Origin: an uncultured Bacteroidales bacterium
Lineage (GTDB): Bacteria > Bacteroidota > Bacteroidia > Bacteroidales > UBA932
Direction of reading: 5' to 3'
NCBI GenBank assembly: GCA_934726455.1
Contig: CAKVDS010000013.1
Location: 1-44,049 of the forward strand
DNA length: 44,049 bases
Positions 16,442 through 24,157 of the stretch are shown piece after piece. Numbering within the stretch: position 1 is the first letter of the stretch; the number at the start of each line of letters is the position of its first letter. The notes under the pieces were generated by a model. The model was given only the letters and a program-made list of their open reading frames with translations, made no database searches and had not been told where the DNA came from. A program made the translations under genes and the position numbers.

Positions 16442-17596
16442 TTAAATTGATTCGAGTTTTGATTCTATTCTTGATTCTATCTTGTCGATGAGCAGCCTGT
16501 AGTGGTTGCGCTCGCTGATGTCCATTATGAACGCGGTGATGCTGTAGAAAGCGAACTGTGCAACGAGCCCCATTATCTGCGGACGTATCATCGAGAGCGT
16601 GCAGGCGGCGTTGTTGATGTTGTTGAATCCCTGGATCATGAAGGTTGACGGGAATATGTAAGAGACCGCCTTCCAGAATGGAGGGAAAGAGCTTACAGGC
16701 CATGAGCATCCGCTGAGGAACAGACAGAGCGAAGACATGAACAGCAGCACAACGAACACAGTCTCCCTGTGATGGACGAAGCGGCTGAATGTGAAGCTGA
16801 AAGACACGCAGGTGATCACGAAGAGCACTATCAGCACAAGCAAATCCCCGAGCATGCCCCTCTGCGGCATACCGAACATCATCGGCACCAGCATGAGTCC
16901 GTAGACTGCTATTCCTATATATATCATAGCGTACGCACCGGCTCTTCCGATAAGCGAGCCGTCATGGGTGGCACCGCCTTCCCTCATGGAGCCGTTCATC
17001 ACGCTGACACCGTAGAACATGGTCTGTTGCACAACGAGAATGAGGGCCGCCGAAAGGAAGAATACCAGGAATGACATGTTGGTGTTGAACGGGATCTCCT
17101 CCTCGACAGGGATGGCGTTGATCATCTGCTTGATGCTCTCGTCGGTCATTCCGGTCGCAGCATAACGCGCAGCCTCTATCTGCCCCATCTCATCGATCAT
17201 CACATGGTTCACGGCCATGGTCAAGTCCTTGTAATAGAGGAAACTTGACATGTCGGCATAGGTGGAGACGGTCGCCTGTTCCATACCCGCCAGACGGTCG
17301 CCGTAATCCTCCGGGAAGAGGACCACCCCATGCACCTTCCGCTCCTGCATCAGCTGCTCCGCTTCCTGCATCGTGGCGCAGCGGTATGCGACTTCCACTT
17401 CGCGGGTCGCATCCATCTTGCGGATGAAGCGCCTGCTGTCCTGACTCTGGCTGAGGTCAACCACAGCCACCGGCATGTCATCCACCGTGCCCTTGCTGTA
17501 TACGAAGCCGTACACCAGAGGATATATCAACCCGCCGAGCAGGAAGATGATTGCCACATAAGAGTCGGCGAATATTCTTTTAAGTTCCTTGATCAT
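16442..17596 (-). CDS. ABC-2 type transporter permease (second of a pair)
   Basis: This 384-residue protein shows the ABC-2 permease layout: one N-terminal helix (VAIIFLLGGLIYPLVYGFVY), a large periplasmic domain of about 150 residues (starting GTVDDMPVAVVDLSQSQDSR), then five C-terminal helices. The family includes the E. coli YhhJ/YbhR permeases that work with an HlyD-type adaptor and TolC. The start overlaps the stop of the first permease by 4 nt (ATGA), so a heterodimer is likely. No ATP-binding motif is present in this protein. The substrate is unknown; drugs, toxins or lipids are possible. Confidence 0.87.
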   Translation of the reverse strand: MIKELKRIFADSYVAIIFLLGGLIYPLVYGFVYSKGTVDDMPVAVVDLSQSQDSRRFIRKMDATREVEVAYRCATMQEAEQLMQERKVHGVVLFPEDYGDRLAGMEQATVSTYADMSSFLYYKDLTMAVNHVMIDEMGQIEAARYAATGMTDESIKQMINAIPVEEEIPFNTNMSFLVFFLSAALILVVQQTMFYGVSVMNGSMREGGATHDGSLIGRAGAYAMIYIGIAVYGLMLVPMMFGMPQRGMLGDLLVLIVLFVITCVSFSFTFSRFVHHRETVFVVLLFMSSLCLFLSGCSWPVSSFPPFWKAVSYIFPSTFMIQGFNNINNAACTLSMIRPQIMGLVAQFAFYSITAFIMDISERNHYRLLIDKIESRIESKLESI

Positions 17597-18750
17597 ATCG
17601 CGTAATTCTGATTAAGCCATGCTCCTTTCAGCCTTCCGCTCACGCAGAACGGACCTATAAGGAAGATGAGCATATATACCAGGTACTGCCACCCGCCGGC
17701 CAGACCGGCACCGAAAATAGCCTCCTGCACATAGAAGAGATAGTAGAACCTGAGCGGGAAAAGCACGGACACACCCTGGAGAGCCACAGGCATAGCCTCG
17801 ACCGGGAAAGTGAATCCCGAGAACGAGAAGCCGAGTATCGTGAACAGGGCCGCGATGCTGAGCGCATACCGCAAAGTAGGAAGAAGCCCTACAAGTGTCA
17901 CAGCCACAGCCTCATTGGCAAGGATGAACACCACCATCCCGAGCATCATGTTGAGAATGCTGCCGTTGAGAGGATACCTGCAGACCCCGAAGAGAAGCAG
18001 ATCCAGTCCGAGCCCGAGGAACAGGTAGATGAGCGTGTAAGGCAACAACTTACCTATCAGGGCCGCTCCCATGGAGCCGTCAGCCGCCTCCATCAGTTCC
18101 TTGGAAGTGCCGTAGCGCAACTCTGAACCGAGGGCGTAGATCAACACGAATATTATGCTCATCGCCAGAAGTCCAGGGAGGATGATGTTGTTGAGGTAGA
18201 CCCCGTAGTTGGTGGTCGCGTTGCCTATCTTGTGCTCATCGACCACTATAGGCTGGATCATCCCCATTATCGCACCCTCGGAATAGCCCTTGGCCCTGAG
18301 CACCTCGCGCTGCACAGCGCCTCCGGTGAGAGTGACCATGGTCAATATGTCCTTGTAACTCAACGCACCTCCGATAAGATAGAGGGAATTCACATAGTAA
18401 GTGAACACCGGTCTGCGGTTGGCATTGACATCTTCGTTCATCCCCTGAGGTATCACGCACAGAGAGGTGATCTCTCCGGTCTGCATGGCATCTCTGGCGG
18501 TTGTGAAGTCCTCGTACTTGATGACTTTGCCCAATTGGGTGGCATCAAGCTGACGGCAGAAGTTACGGGATAGTGAGGAGTTGTCCAGATCCAGCACCCC
18601 GATAGGGAGGTTCTCCGGAAGTCCCGCCTTGAAGAATGTCAGGTAGAACAGGCAGCACACTGCCATCACCCCGACTGATCCCAGGAGGAAGACTGGTTTG
18701 CGGCGTATTATCCCGAATTCCCGCCGCATCACTTTCAAGATGCTGTTCAT
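17593..18750 (-). CDS. ABC-2 type transporter permease (first of a pair)
   Basis: This 385-residue protein is homologous in layout to its downstream neighbour. It has an N-terminal helix (FLLGSVGVMAVCCLFYLTFF), a periplasmic domain beginning GLPENLPIGVLDLDNSSLSR, and five C-terminal helices, including LGFSFSGFTFPVEAMP, a conserved ABC-2 segment. Together with the second permease it would form the inner-membrane channel of a tripartite exporter. It lies 3 nt after the HlyD-family gene and overlaps the second permease. No nucleotide-binding domain is fused to it, unlike RbbA-type proteins. Confidence 0.87.
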   Translation of the reverse strand: MNSILKVMRREFGIIRRKPVFLLGSVGVMAVCCLFYLTFFKAGLPENLPIGVLDLDNSSLSRNFCRQLDATQLGKVIKYEDFTTARDAMQTGEITSLCVIPQGMNEDVNANRRPVFTYYVNSLYLIGGALSYKDILTMVTLTGGAVQREVLRAKGYSEGAIMGMIQPIVVDEHKIGNATTNYGVYLNNIILPGLLAMSIIFVLIYALGSELRYGTSKELMEAADGSMGAALIGKLLPYTLIYLFLGLGLDLLLFGVCRYPLNGSILNMMLGMVVFILANEAVAVTLVGLLPTLRYALSIAALFTILGFSFSGFTFPVEAMPVALQGVSVLFPLRFYYLFYVQEAIFGAGLAGGWQYLVYMLIFLIGPFCVSGRLKGAWLNQNYAI

Positions 18751-18753
18751 CGT

Positions 18754-19746
18754 TTACTTGTTTACTACTATGGCTGTCATTCCAGGACGGAGTCCGTCCA
18801 CGGCTGCTGAAGGCACTGCCCTCACCTCGAATGTCTTGGCATCGTATTGTCCTGTCTCGTTTGTGGCCCTCCAGGTGGCGTATGACTCACGTGCGGCGAT
18901 GTAGTTGACGGTGGCCTGCACGGTTGCATCGTTCAGAGCCGGTATCTTGAGTGTAAGCACTGTCCCGTTCTTGATGCTGTTGAGCTTGTCTTCACGGATG
19001 TTGAAAGTGAACCACATGTCGCTCAGGTCGGTCACTGTCATGATAGGCGAACCTGTCCCCACGAGTTCCCCGACATGAGGGTAACGCGCGCTGATGATTC
19101 CGTCCACAGGGGAGGTGAGCTTGAGCTCGGAGAGGTAGGATTCCACTTCCATCACAGCTCCGTTCGCCTGGTTGACAAGGGCTATGGCTGCGGCCTTGTC
19201 TTCTTCTCTGGCACCTTTCACGGCCATGTCATACTGTGACTTGGCTGCCTGTGCCGTAGCCTGCGCGGCGTTGTACTGGGCTGTGGCTTCATCGAACTTC
19301 TGGTCACTGATCACCTTCTGCTCGTGCAGACGGGTGGCGCGATCCAGAGTCTTCTTGGCAATATCTTGACCCACAAGGGCTTTCTGCCAGATTTCGTATG
19401 CTCCGGCTATCTCCTCCTGACGCGCTCCCTTGTTGGCCTTGTTGCGCTGGGCTGAAGCAGCTGCGTAGACGGCCTGGGCCTGCGCGAGTTTGGCCCTGAC
19501 TTCAGGAGAGTCTATGTCCACGAGGGTGTCACCCTTCCTGACCATGTCGCCTTCCTTGGCATAGAAGGCCTCGATGCGTCCCGGCACCTTGCCTGACACG
19601 CGGTACTCCGTAGCCTCGGCTTCGCCCTGGATGAGGGCCGGCTTCGGCTGTGAGAAGATGATTCCAAGCACAGCGACTGCTGCGATGAGAGCAACCAGAA
19701 CTATTATTCCCAAAAGGAGGTTGCCTTTTTTCTGAGTCTTTTCCAT
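18754..19746 (-). CDS. HlyD/EmrA-type periplasmic adaptor (membrane fusion protein)
   Basis: This 330-residue protein has one N-terminal membrane anchor (LLLGIIVLVALIAAVAVLGI, about 10-29), a biotinyl-lipoyl-like half motif (VSGKVPGRIEAFYAKEGDMV), and an Ala/Gln/Lys-rich coiled-coil hairpin (about 85-195). The second lipoyl half follows (LTSPVDGIISARYPHVGELV), then a beta-barrel domain ending GLRPGMTAIVVNK. It bridges the inner-membrane permeases and TolC. It lies 39 nt after the tolC-like gene and 3 nt before the first permease, so the four genes form one exporter operon. Confidence 0.92.
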   Translation of the reverse strand: MEKTQKKGNLLLGIIVLVALIAAVAVLGIIFSQPKPALIQGEAEATEYRVSGKVPGRIEAFYAKEGDMVRKGDTLVDIDSPEVRAKLAQAQAVYAAASAQRNKANKGARQEEIAGAYEIWQKALVGQDIAKKTLDRATRLHEQKVISDQKFDEATAQYNAAQATAQAAKSQYDMAVKGAREEDKAAAIALVNQANGAVMEVESYLSELKLTSPVDGIISARYPHVGELVGTGSPIMTVTDLSDMWFTFNIREDKLNSIKNGTVLTLKIPALNDATVQATVNYIAARESYATWRATNETGQYDAKTFEVRAVPSAAVDGLRPGMTAIVVNK

Positions 19747-19785
19747 TGTATTGTGTTTTTTGATTATCTGTTGATTGTCTGCCGG

Positions 19786-21309
19786 TTATAGTCTGCCCTC
19801 GGCTTTTGCGAGGTTGACACTGCACATCTGGAGTTCTACTCCGGACTCGATCACTTCGGAATGAGCCTGAAGCCAGGCCGTCTGCGCCTGAAGAACGACA
19901 TTCGACGCTATCATGCCCTCGTTCCATCCGGCGGTTGCCACACGGAGATTCTCCTCTGCATTGGCAAGGTTGCTCTCGGCTGTGGTGAGTTTCTCAAGGG
20001 CCTCCTCCTCCTGCTGGCGGAGCTGGGCCACCTGAAGAGAAATCATCTGCTTGGCGTCATCAAGCTTGAGAGCCGTCATGGCTGCCTCGGCCTTGGCCTT
20101 GCGGGTCTTGTTGAGGGCCTCGCCTCCGTGGAAGATAGGGATTGAGACCACTACTCCGGCTGTCAGAAAGTCACCGTATTTCTTCTGGAAACCGTTGAAG
20201 AGGTTAGGGTTGGTGACTATATAATTGGCTGTGACGGCGACCGTAGGAAGCATGTCAGAGCGGGCGATGTCGACCTTGCTCTTATAGATACCCTGCGCGA
20301 GCTCAAGGCTGCGGATCTCCGGACGTGCCTCATAGATCTGTTCATCAGAGAGTTCCTCTGTCATCTGCGGCATAGGTATCATGTCAAGAGACTCGTCAGC
20401 AAGTGTGATCTCGCTGTCAAGAGGCAGGCCGCACTCCTTGCAGAGAAGCATCTTGGCCAGCGCCAGACCGTTGTTGGCCTTGGTGAGCATCATGTCAGCC
20501 TCGTTGGCCTTGACCTTGACGGTAAGTGCATCAGAGGGGGTCGCAAAGCCTTCAGCGATAAGTGCATCGGTATCTTTCTCCATCTGATGGAGAAGACCTG
20601 CATAGCCCTCGGCCAGACGCTTCTTGCCGGCGATGGAGACTATCTGCCAATAGGCCTGCTCTATATCCACGAGGACCTGGGCATGTTCCTGGCTGTACTG
20701 CTCCTTCGCGAGCTGCTCGGCGTATCCGGCCATCTTGTTGGCCGCCGCAATCTTTCCTCCCATATATACAGGCTGCTGCAGGGAAATCACCGCCGCTGTG
20801 GTGTTGCGGGTGTCAAGGGTGAGAGCCTGGCTGATCTGTCCGCCGATGGCGTTGATCGGAGTGGCGATGTCGGCGCTCTTGACATATCCGAGCAATTTCT
20901 GCAGGGCCGGGTCAGTCATCACTTTCTGGAGGATGACAGGATCGGAGAGGATCGCACTGAGCTTGTCGGAGAGGTCCTTCTGGAGGATGGTGCCGGCGTT
21001 GGTCAGTTCATTCGTAGCTTCGTCGCTGATCAGCTGGAGATCCTTGTTCGCATACATATAAGTACCTGAAGCTGTGATCTTCGGGAAATAGTTGGCCGCT
21101 GCGATCTTGCGGTCATAACCTGCAATCTCGACTTTCTGCTGCGCTGTCTTGAGGGCGTTGCTGTTGTCCAGCGCCAGCTGTCTGCAGTCGTCAAGTGTCA
21201 GCACCTGCGGTACCTGTTTTTCCGGCTGCTGTTCCGGTTGAGGCTGCTGCGCCTGTCCGCTCAGCGGAAGCATCGCAAGCGCGCCTGCAAGGATGATGAT
21301 TCGTTTCAT
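19786..21309 (-). CDS. TolC-family outer-membrane efflux channel
   Basis: From the ATG at 21309 the protein has 507 residues with a signal peptide (MKRIIILAGALAMLPLSGQA). Two homologous OEP repeats follow, each with long coiled-coil helices; the first begins LTLDDCRQLALDNSNALKTA and the second lies around DEQIYEARPEIRSLELAQG. The open frame extends to 21405, but those 32 residues are charged and precede the signal peptide, so they are rejected. TolC trimers form the outer-membrane duct for tripartite exporters. It is the first gene of the exporter operon and is divergent from an AraC regulator. Confidence 0.92.
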   Translation of the reverse strand: MKRIIILAGALAMLPLSGQAQQPQPEQQPEKQVPQVLTLDDCRQLALDNSNALKTAQQKVEIAGYDRKIAAANYFPKITASGTYMYANKDLQLISDEATNELTNAGTILQKDLSDKLSAILSDPVILQKVMTDPALQKLLGYVKSADIATPINAIGGQISQALTLDTRNTTAAVISLQQPVYMGGKIAAANKMAGYAEQLAKEQYSQEHAQVLVDIEQAYWQIVSIAGKKRLAEGYAGLLHQMEKDTDALIAEGFATPSDALTVKVKANEADMMLTKANNGLALAKMLLCKECGLPLDSEITLADESLDMIPMPQMTEELSDEQIYEARPEIRSLELAQGIYKSKVDIARSDMLPTVAVTANYIVTNPNLFNGFQKKYGDFLTAGVVVSIPIFHGGEALNKTRKAKAEAAMTALKLDDAKQMISLQVAQLRQQEEEALEKLTTAESNLANAEENLRVATAGWNEGMIASNVVLQAQTAWLQAHSEVIESGVELQMCSVNLAKAEGRL

Positions 21310-21460
21310 TGTATATCTTTTTGTTTTATCTGTTTTCTTTTTGCGTCCCGATTCCGGCCATCCACAAAGCGATACCTTCAAACGGGACGCGATGTCAAGA
21401 TTCAAAATGTTTACCGATTGTGAGAGAAAATGTATAACAAAACGGGGATTAGATTATACG

Positions 21461-21483
21461 AAAAGTCGAAATAAGCGACTTTT
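21461..21483. promoter_or_regulatory. Inverted repeat in the tolC / araC divergent region
   Basis: AAAAGTCG (21461-21468) and CGACTTTT (21476-21483) are perfect inverted arms separated by 7 bp. The element lies between the divergent exporter operon and its likely AraC regulator, so it may be an operator. It could also form a weak hairpin followed by T-rich DNA. Confidence 0.45.
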
Positions 21484-21497
21484 TAATAATTTTTGCG

Positions 21498-21505
21498 TAC
21501 TTTTG
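21498..21505 (+). promoter_or_regulatory. Candidate -7 box of the araC-like gene
   Basis: TACTTTTG fits TAnnTTTG. No convincing -33 box lies 19-20 bp upstream. The predicted transcript would start only about 9 nt before the ATG at 21519, so the leader would be very short. Confidence 0.4.
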
Positions 21506-21518
21506 TAAAAAACAGGAC

Positions 21519-22433
21519 ATGCAGAAATATCGCGAACTTACCATCCGGGAGCTCAGACACAAGTTCCCTGTCAGCCCGGTCACTGACGAATTGTCAGACG
21601 ACATCTTCATAGCCGAACTCCGCTATGCGTCCGAGATGGAAATCATAAAGCATCCCTGCCGCTTCGATGGCTATCTCGCCTTTTTCTGCTACGAGGGGCA
21701 CTTCGACATAGAGGTCAACCTGCGGAAATTCCAGGTTCAGGAGGGTTCGCTGTTCCTCTATACACCGGGCAACATCGTGCGGGTGTCCGACATTTCACCC
21801 AAGGAGAAAAAAAACGTGAAATTCCTCATCATAGCCGTCTCCAACGAGCTCATGAGGATGACGCACTTCGACTTCAACAAACTGTACGACGAAAGCCTCA
21901 GGCTGCTCGAGAACCCGTGCGTTGTCATCGGTGACGAAGCCCGGAGCATCTGCAAGAAATACCTCGGCCTGATAATGGAAATCTGCGCCATGAACCTCCC
22001 GAACAAGAGAGATGCCGTCTCCTCGCTGATTTCATCAATCTTCTACCTCATGGGGGCGCTTTGGGCTGACAAATTGTCAGAAGCCAAGCAGAAATCAGAA
22101 GAAAACCGTTCCGTCAGGTCAAAGGCGATACTGGAAGACTTTCTCACGCTCGTCCGCGACAACCACAACCGCGAAAGAGGCCTCTCCTTCTACGCCGACA
22201 AACTGTACCTCACCCCGAAATATCTCTCCAAACTCGTGAAGTCCACAAGCGGCAAGTCCGCACACGAGTGGATCGACTCCTTCGTGATCCTCGAAGCCAA
22301 GAACATGCTGAAGTATTCCGGGATGAGCATCAAGTCGATAGTATGGGAACTCAACTTCCCGAACCAGACAACATTCTACCGCTTCTTCAAGGCCCAGACA
22401 GGGATGACCCCGTCGGAATATCGGAAGAGCTGA
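21519..22433 (+). CDS. AraC-family transcriptional regulator
   Basis: This 304-residue protein has an N-terminal cupin-like sensing domain (about 30-140, with CRFDGYLAFFCYEGHFDIEV) and a C-terminal AraC DNA-binding domain (about 200-304). The two helix-turn-helix units are LSFYADKLYLTPKYLSKLVK and MSIKSIVWELNFPNQTTFYR, ending with the family signature FKAQTGMTPSEYRKS. It is transcribed divergently from the tolC operon, separated by about 210 bp, so it most likely controls that exporter. No ligand can be inferred. The ATG at 21519 is the only good start. Confidence 0.92.
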   Translation: MQKYRELTIRELRHKFPVSPVTDELSDDIFIAELRYASEMEIIKHPCRFDGYLAFFCYEGHFDIEVNLRKFQVQEGSLFLYTPGNIVRVSDISPKEKKNVKFLIIAVSNELMRMTHFDFNKLYDESLRLLENPCVVIGDEARSICKKYLGLIMEICAMNLPNKRDAVSSLISSIFYLMGALWADKLSEAKQKSEENRSVRSKAILEDFLTLVRDNHNRERGLSFYADKLYLTPKYLSKLVKSTSGKSAHEWIDSFVILEAKNMLKYSGMSIKSIVWELNFPNQTTFYRFFKAQTGMTPSEYRKS

Positions 22434-22665
22434 CATCCCCTCACACTTCATGCGCAGGCAGTTCGTGCTGCGAACGGCCCGCGCCCCCGTGCTGCGAACG
22501 GCAGGCGGTCAGGATAGAGCTAGTGGCGAAGCTCGCCGTCGTGACTTTGTCCACGCTGCGAACTGCAGGTGCTCCTCTGCCCCCTCACTTCAGCTACCCG
22601 TGCCCCGTAACGCGAACAGCCTCCGCTCCTCTGCCCCTCACTCCTGGTACCCGCAGCCCACGCTG
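22434..22665. other. Intergenic region with CTGCGAAC direct repeats
   Basis: No credible gene lies between the araC stop and the tRNA-Pro gene. GTGCTGCGAACGG occurs at 22465-22477 and 22489-22501. CACGCTGCGAACTGC recurs near 22552 and again at about 22659, where it runs into the first five-box palindrome. The open frames here are shadows in GC-rich DNA. Confidence 0.6.
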
Positions 22666-22800
22666 CGAACTGCCCCCGTGCGCACGGGGGCAGTTCGGTG
22701 CGCACCAGGGGTTCTCGTGCGCACGCGGTCTCGCAAAACTTTGTCTCGTGCGCACCAGACGGCTTTTCACGTACGGAATCAGCCCCGTGCGCACGGGACA
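22666..22800 (+). repeat. Five-box GTGCGCAC intergenic element, copy B, with 32-bp perfect palindrome
   Basis: Boxes lie at 22678, 22698, 22717, 22748 and 22787, so the spacing is 20, 19, 31 and 39 bp, identical to copy A. The box-4 tail is CCAGACGGCTTTTCACGTAC and box 5 is followed by GGGACA. Box 1 is the centre of a perfect 32-bp palindrome (22666-22697; arms CGAACTGCCCCCGTGC and its complement). Confidence 0.85.
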
Positions 22801-23278
22801 AAGACGGTCTGGGCGAAGGCAGCCGGGGCGATGGCAGCTCGGGCAAAAGCGGTCCAGGCAGGTATTATGGGATAGCACAGAGCAATGTCCTTCAGGTGAA
22901 TGCGTCAGGGAGAGGCTCGGGCCGATGGCGGCAGACAAAACCGGTGGCGGACAACCAACTATAAATCAGCATATTAAGCACTTTGCCTCCCCGAATATGG
23001 GCATAGGACATTTCGCTTTACACCTCAGTATCAGACACTTGGCCGCCACCGGACGATTTTGCCGCCGGGCTATGTTGTGTGTGTGAGGGGGTGCCGCAAC
23101 GTAATCGTGGAGACGCTTACGAAACGTCCGGCCAAAGGCGCGTTTCTCCGGACAAAATGGTTACGCCACTTCCCGGAGGGCTGCGGCAGCGGCGCGGCGG
23201 AGCGTCAGCGAATTTGCGAAGCGAATGAGCAGCGGAGACGCCCGGCGATGGCCTGCAAGGAAAATGGAATGGCTCGAA
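22801..23278. other. Intergenic region, no gene recognised
   Basis: After copy B there is a short degenerate GGCAGC-type repeat (about 22818-22850), then sequence without recognisable coding bias. Open frames crossing it have unlikely composition and no family resemblance. From about 23180 it grades into the hairpin-module cluster; ATTTGC-GAA-GCGAAT near 23213-23227 already has the hairpin style of that cluster. Confidence 0.5.
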
Positions 23279-23555
23279 GTCCGCATCAGCGGACCGCCCG
23301 GGGCCGGGATTTTGCGTCAGCAAAATTGGAAAGGCCCTTGAGGGCGCAGGGGTTTCGGGGATATGCCCCGTAAAAGAAAAAGGCTGTCAGCGAAGCTGAC
23401 TGGGGTTGAGAAATTTGCGCTTGCTGCGCAAGCGCAGGGGTCCGGGGATATGCCCCTGTGCTCATCAGAGCACCGGCGCGGTCGCGGGACTTTGCCCGGC
23501 AAAGTCGGAAAGCGACTTGAGCGCCGCAGGGGTTTCGGGGATATGCCCCGTAAAA
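23279..23555. repeat. Cluster of hairpin modules with shared GGGGATATGCCCC core
   Basis: The core GCAGGGG(TTT/TC)CGGGGATATGCCCC starts at 23346, 23434 and 23526 (spacing 88 and 92 bp). Each core is preceded by an 8-bp hairpin of different sequence: GATTTTGC/GCAAAATT (23308-23327), GCGCTTGC/GCAAGCGC (23417-23435) and GACTTTGC/GCAAAGTC (23488-23506). More hairpins are GTCCGC/GCGGAC (23279-23294) and GTCAGC/GCTGAC (23386-23400). Stem sequences vary but pairing is kept. No reading frame is convincing. Confidence 0.7.
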
Positions 23556-23585
23556 AAAAGGAGTCAGGCCCGAAGACCTGACTCC
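23552..23585 (-). terminator. Terminator of the tRNA-Glu / rpsT / tRNA-Pro unit
   Basis: GGAGTCAGG (23560-23568) pairs with CCTGACTCC (23577-23585). On the minus strand the stem is followed by eight T residues (23559-23552). It begins 4 nt after the tRNA-Pro discriminator base. Confidence 0.9.
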
Positions 23586-23588
23586 TTG

Positions 23589-23662
23589 TCGGGATGATCC
23601 GACTCGAACGGACGACCCCCACGTCCCGAACGTGGTGCGCTAGCCAACTGCGCTACATCCCG
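23589..23662 (-). tRNA. tRNA-Pro (anticodon CGG)
   Basis: Read on the minus strand, the acceptor stem CGGGATG/CATCCCG, D arm GCGC/GCGC, anticodon arm CCACG-TTCGGGA-CGTGG with anticodon CGG, and T arm GTCCG-TTCGAGT-CGGAT form a complete cloverleaf of 74 nt including discriminator A. The 3' CCA is not encoded. It reads Pro codon CCG and lies downstream of rpsT. Confidence 0.95.
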
Positions 23663-23739
23663 CAATAAAAGAAACCGCCTCGGAGAATCGACCGGCGGAA
23701 AACCGCCTGACCGGTCCAAGACAGATCTCGGGAAACCTC

Positions 23740-23994
23740 TTACGCAAGCTTGTTGATATAGACTGCGATACCGCTCTTGAGATTGGAAGCCTTGTTCTTG
23801 TGGATAAGTCCGATCTTGGCGAGCTTGTCAATCATAGAATAGACCTTCGGAGCGTTCTTCTCAGCTGTAGCCTTGTCCGTGGTGTTGCGGATGTCACGGA
23901 TAGCGTTCCTCGTGGTCCTTGCATAATACCTGTTGTGCATTCTGTGCCTCTCGTTCTGACGATCGGCCTTCTTTGCTGAAGCTGTGTTTGCCAT
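23740..23994 (-). CDS. rpsT: 30S ribosomal protein S20
   Basis: This 84-residue, strongly basic protein starts MANTASAKKADRQNERHRMH and continues with the helical segments TRNAIRDIRNT and KNAPKVYSMIDKLAKIGLIH, ending NKASNLKSGIAVYINKLA. That is the complete S20 layout. S20 is a primary 16S rRNA-binding protein of the small subunit. It is flanked by tRNA-Glu upstream and tRNA-Pro downstream on the same strand and is probably processed from one transcript driven by the promoter at 24157-24127. Confidence 0.97.
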   Translation of the reverse strand: MANTASAKKADRQNERHRMHNRYYARTTRNAIRDIRNTTDKATAEKNAPKVYSMIDKLAKIGLIHKNKASNLKSGIAVYINKLA

Positions 23995-24016
23995 TATTTT
24001 ATTTTTTAATATTTTG

Positions 24017-24088
24017 TAGTGGGTAGGAGAATCGAACTCCTATTGCAAGAATGAAAATCTTGAGTACTAGCCGTTATACGAACCCACC
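24017..24088 (-). tRNA. tRNA-Glu (anticodon TTC)
   Basis: On the minus strand the acceptor GGTGGGT/ACCCACT (first pair G-T), D arm GTAT/GTAC, anticodon arm CAAGA-TTTTCAT-TCTTG with anticodon TTC, and T arm AGGAG-TTCGATT-CTCCT form a cloverleaf of 72 nt. The 3' CCA is not encoded. It reads GAA and GAG and leads the rpsT unit. Confidence 0.93.
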
Positions 24089-24126
24089 ATCCGGCTCCCT
24101 TTCCGGCAAAACGCGGATAGGGAGTG

Positions 24127-24157
24127 CAAATATAGAAATTATTTTAGACTTGACAAA
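24127..24157 (-). promoter_or_regulatory. Promoter of the tRNA-Glu / rpsT / tRNA-Pro unit
   Basis: On the minus strand TTTG (24157-24154), 19 nt and TATATTTG (24134-24127) match the Bacteroidota consensus exactly. The predicted start near 24122 is about 34 nt before the tRNA-Glu 5' end. The -33 box abuts the last codon of the DUF4837 gene. Confidence 0.8.

Noticed and set aside
16425..16709. N-terminal extension of the outer-membrane barrel gene
   Set aside because: It overlaps the permease gene and would bury the signal peptide that starts at 16424.
23279..23555. Integron attC array
   Set aside because: No integrase or gene cassettes are present, and the cores lack attC R and L box patterns.
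22434..23560. Prophage or insertion sequence remnant next to the tRNA-Pro gene
   Set aside because: No transposase, integrase or attachment-site duplication was found; the region is built of short repeats only.
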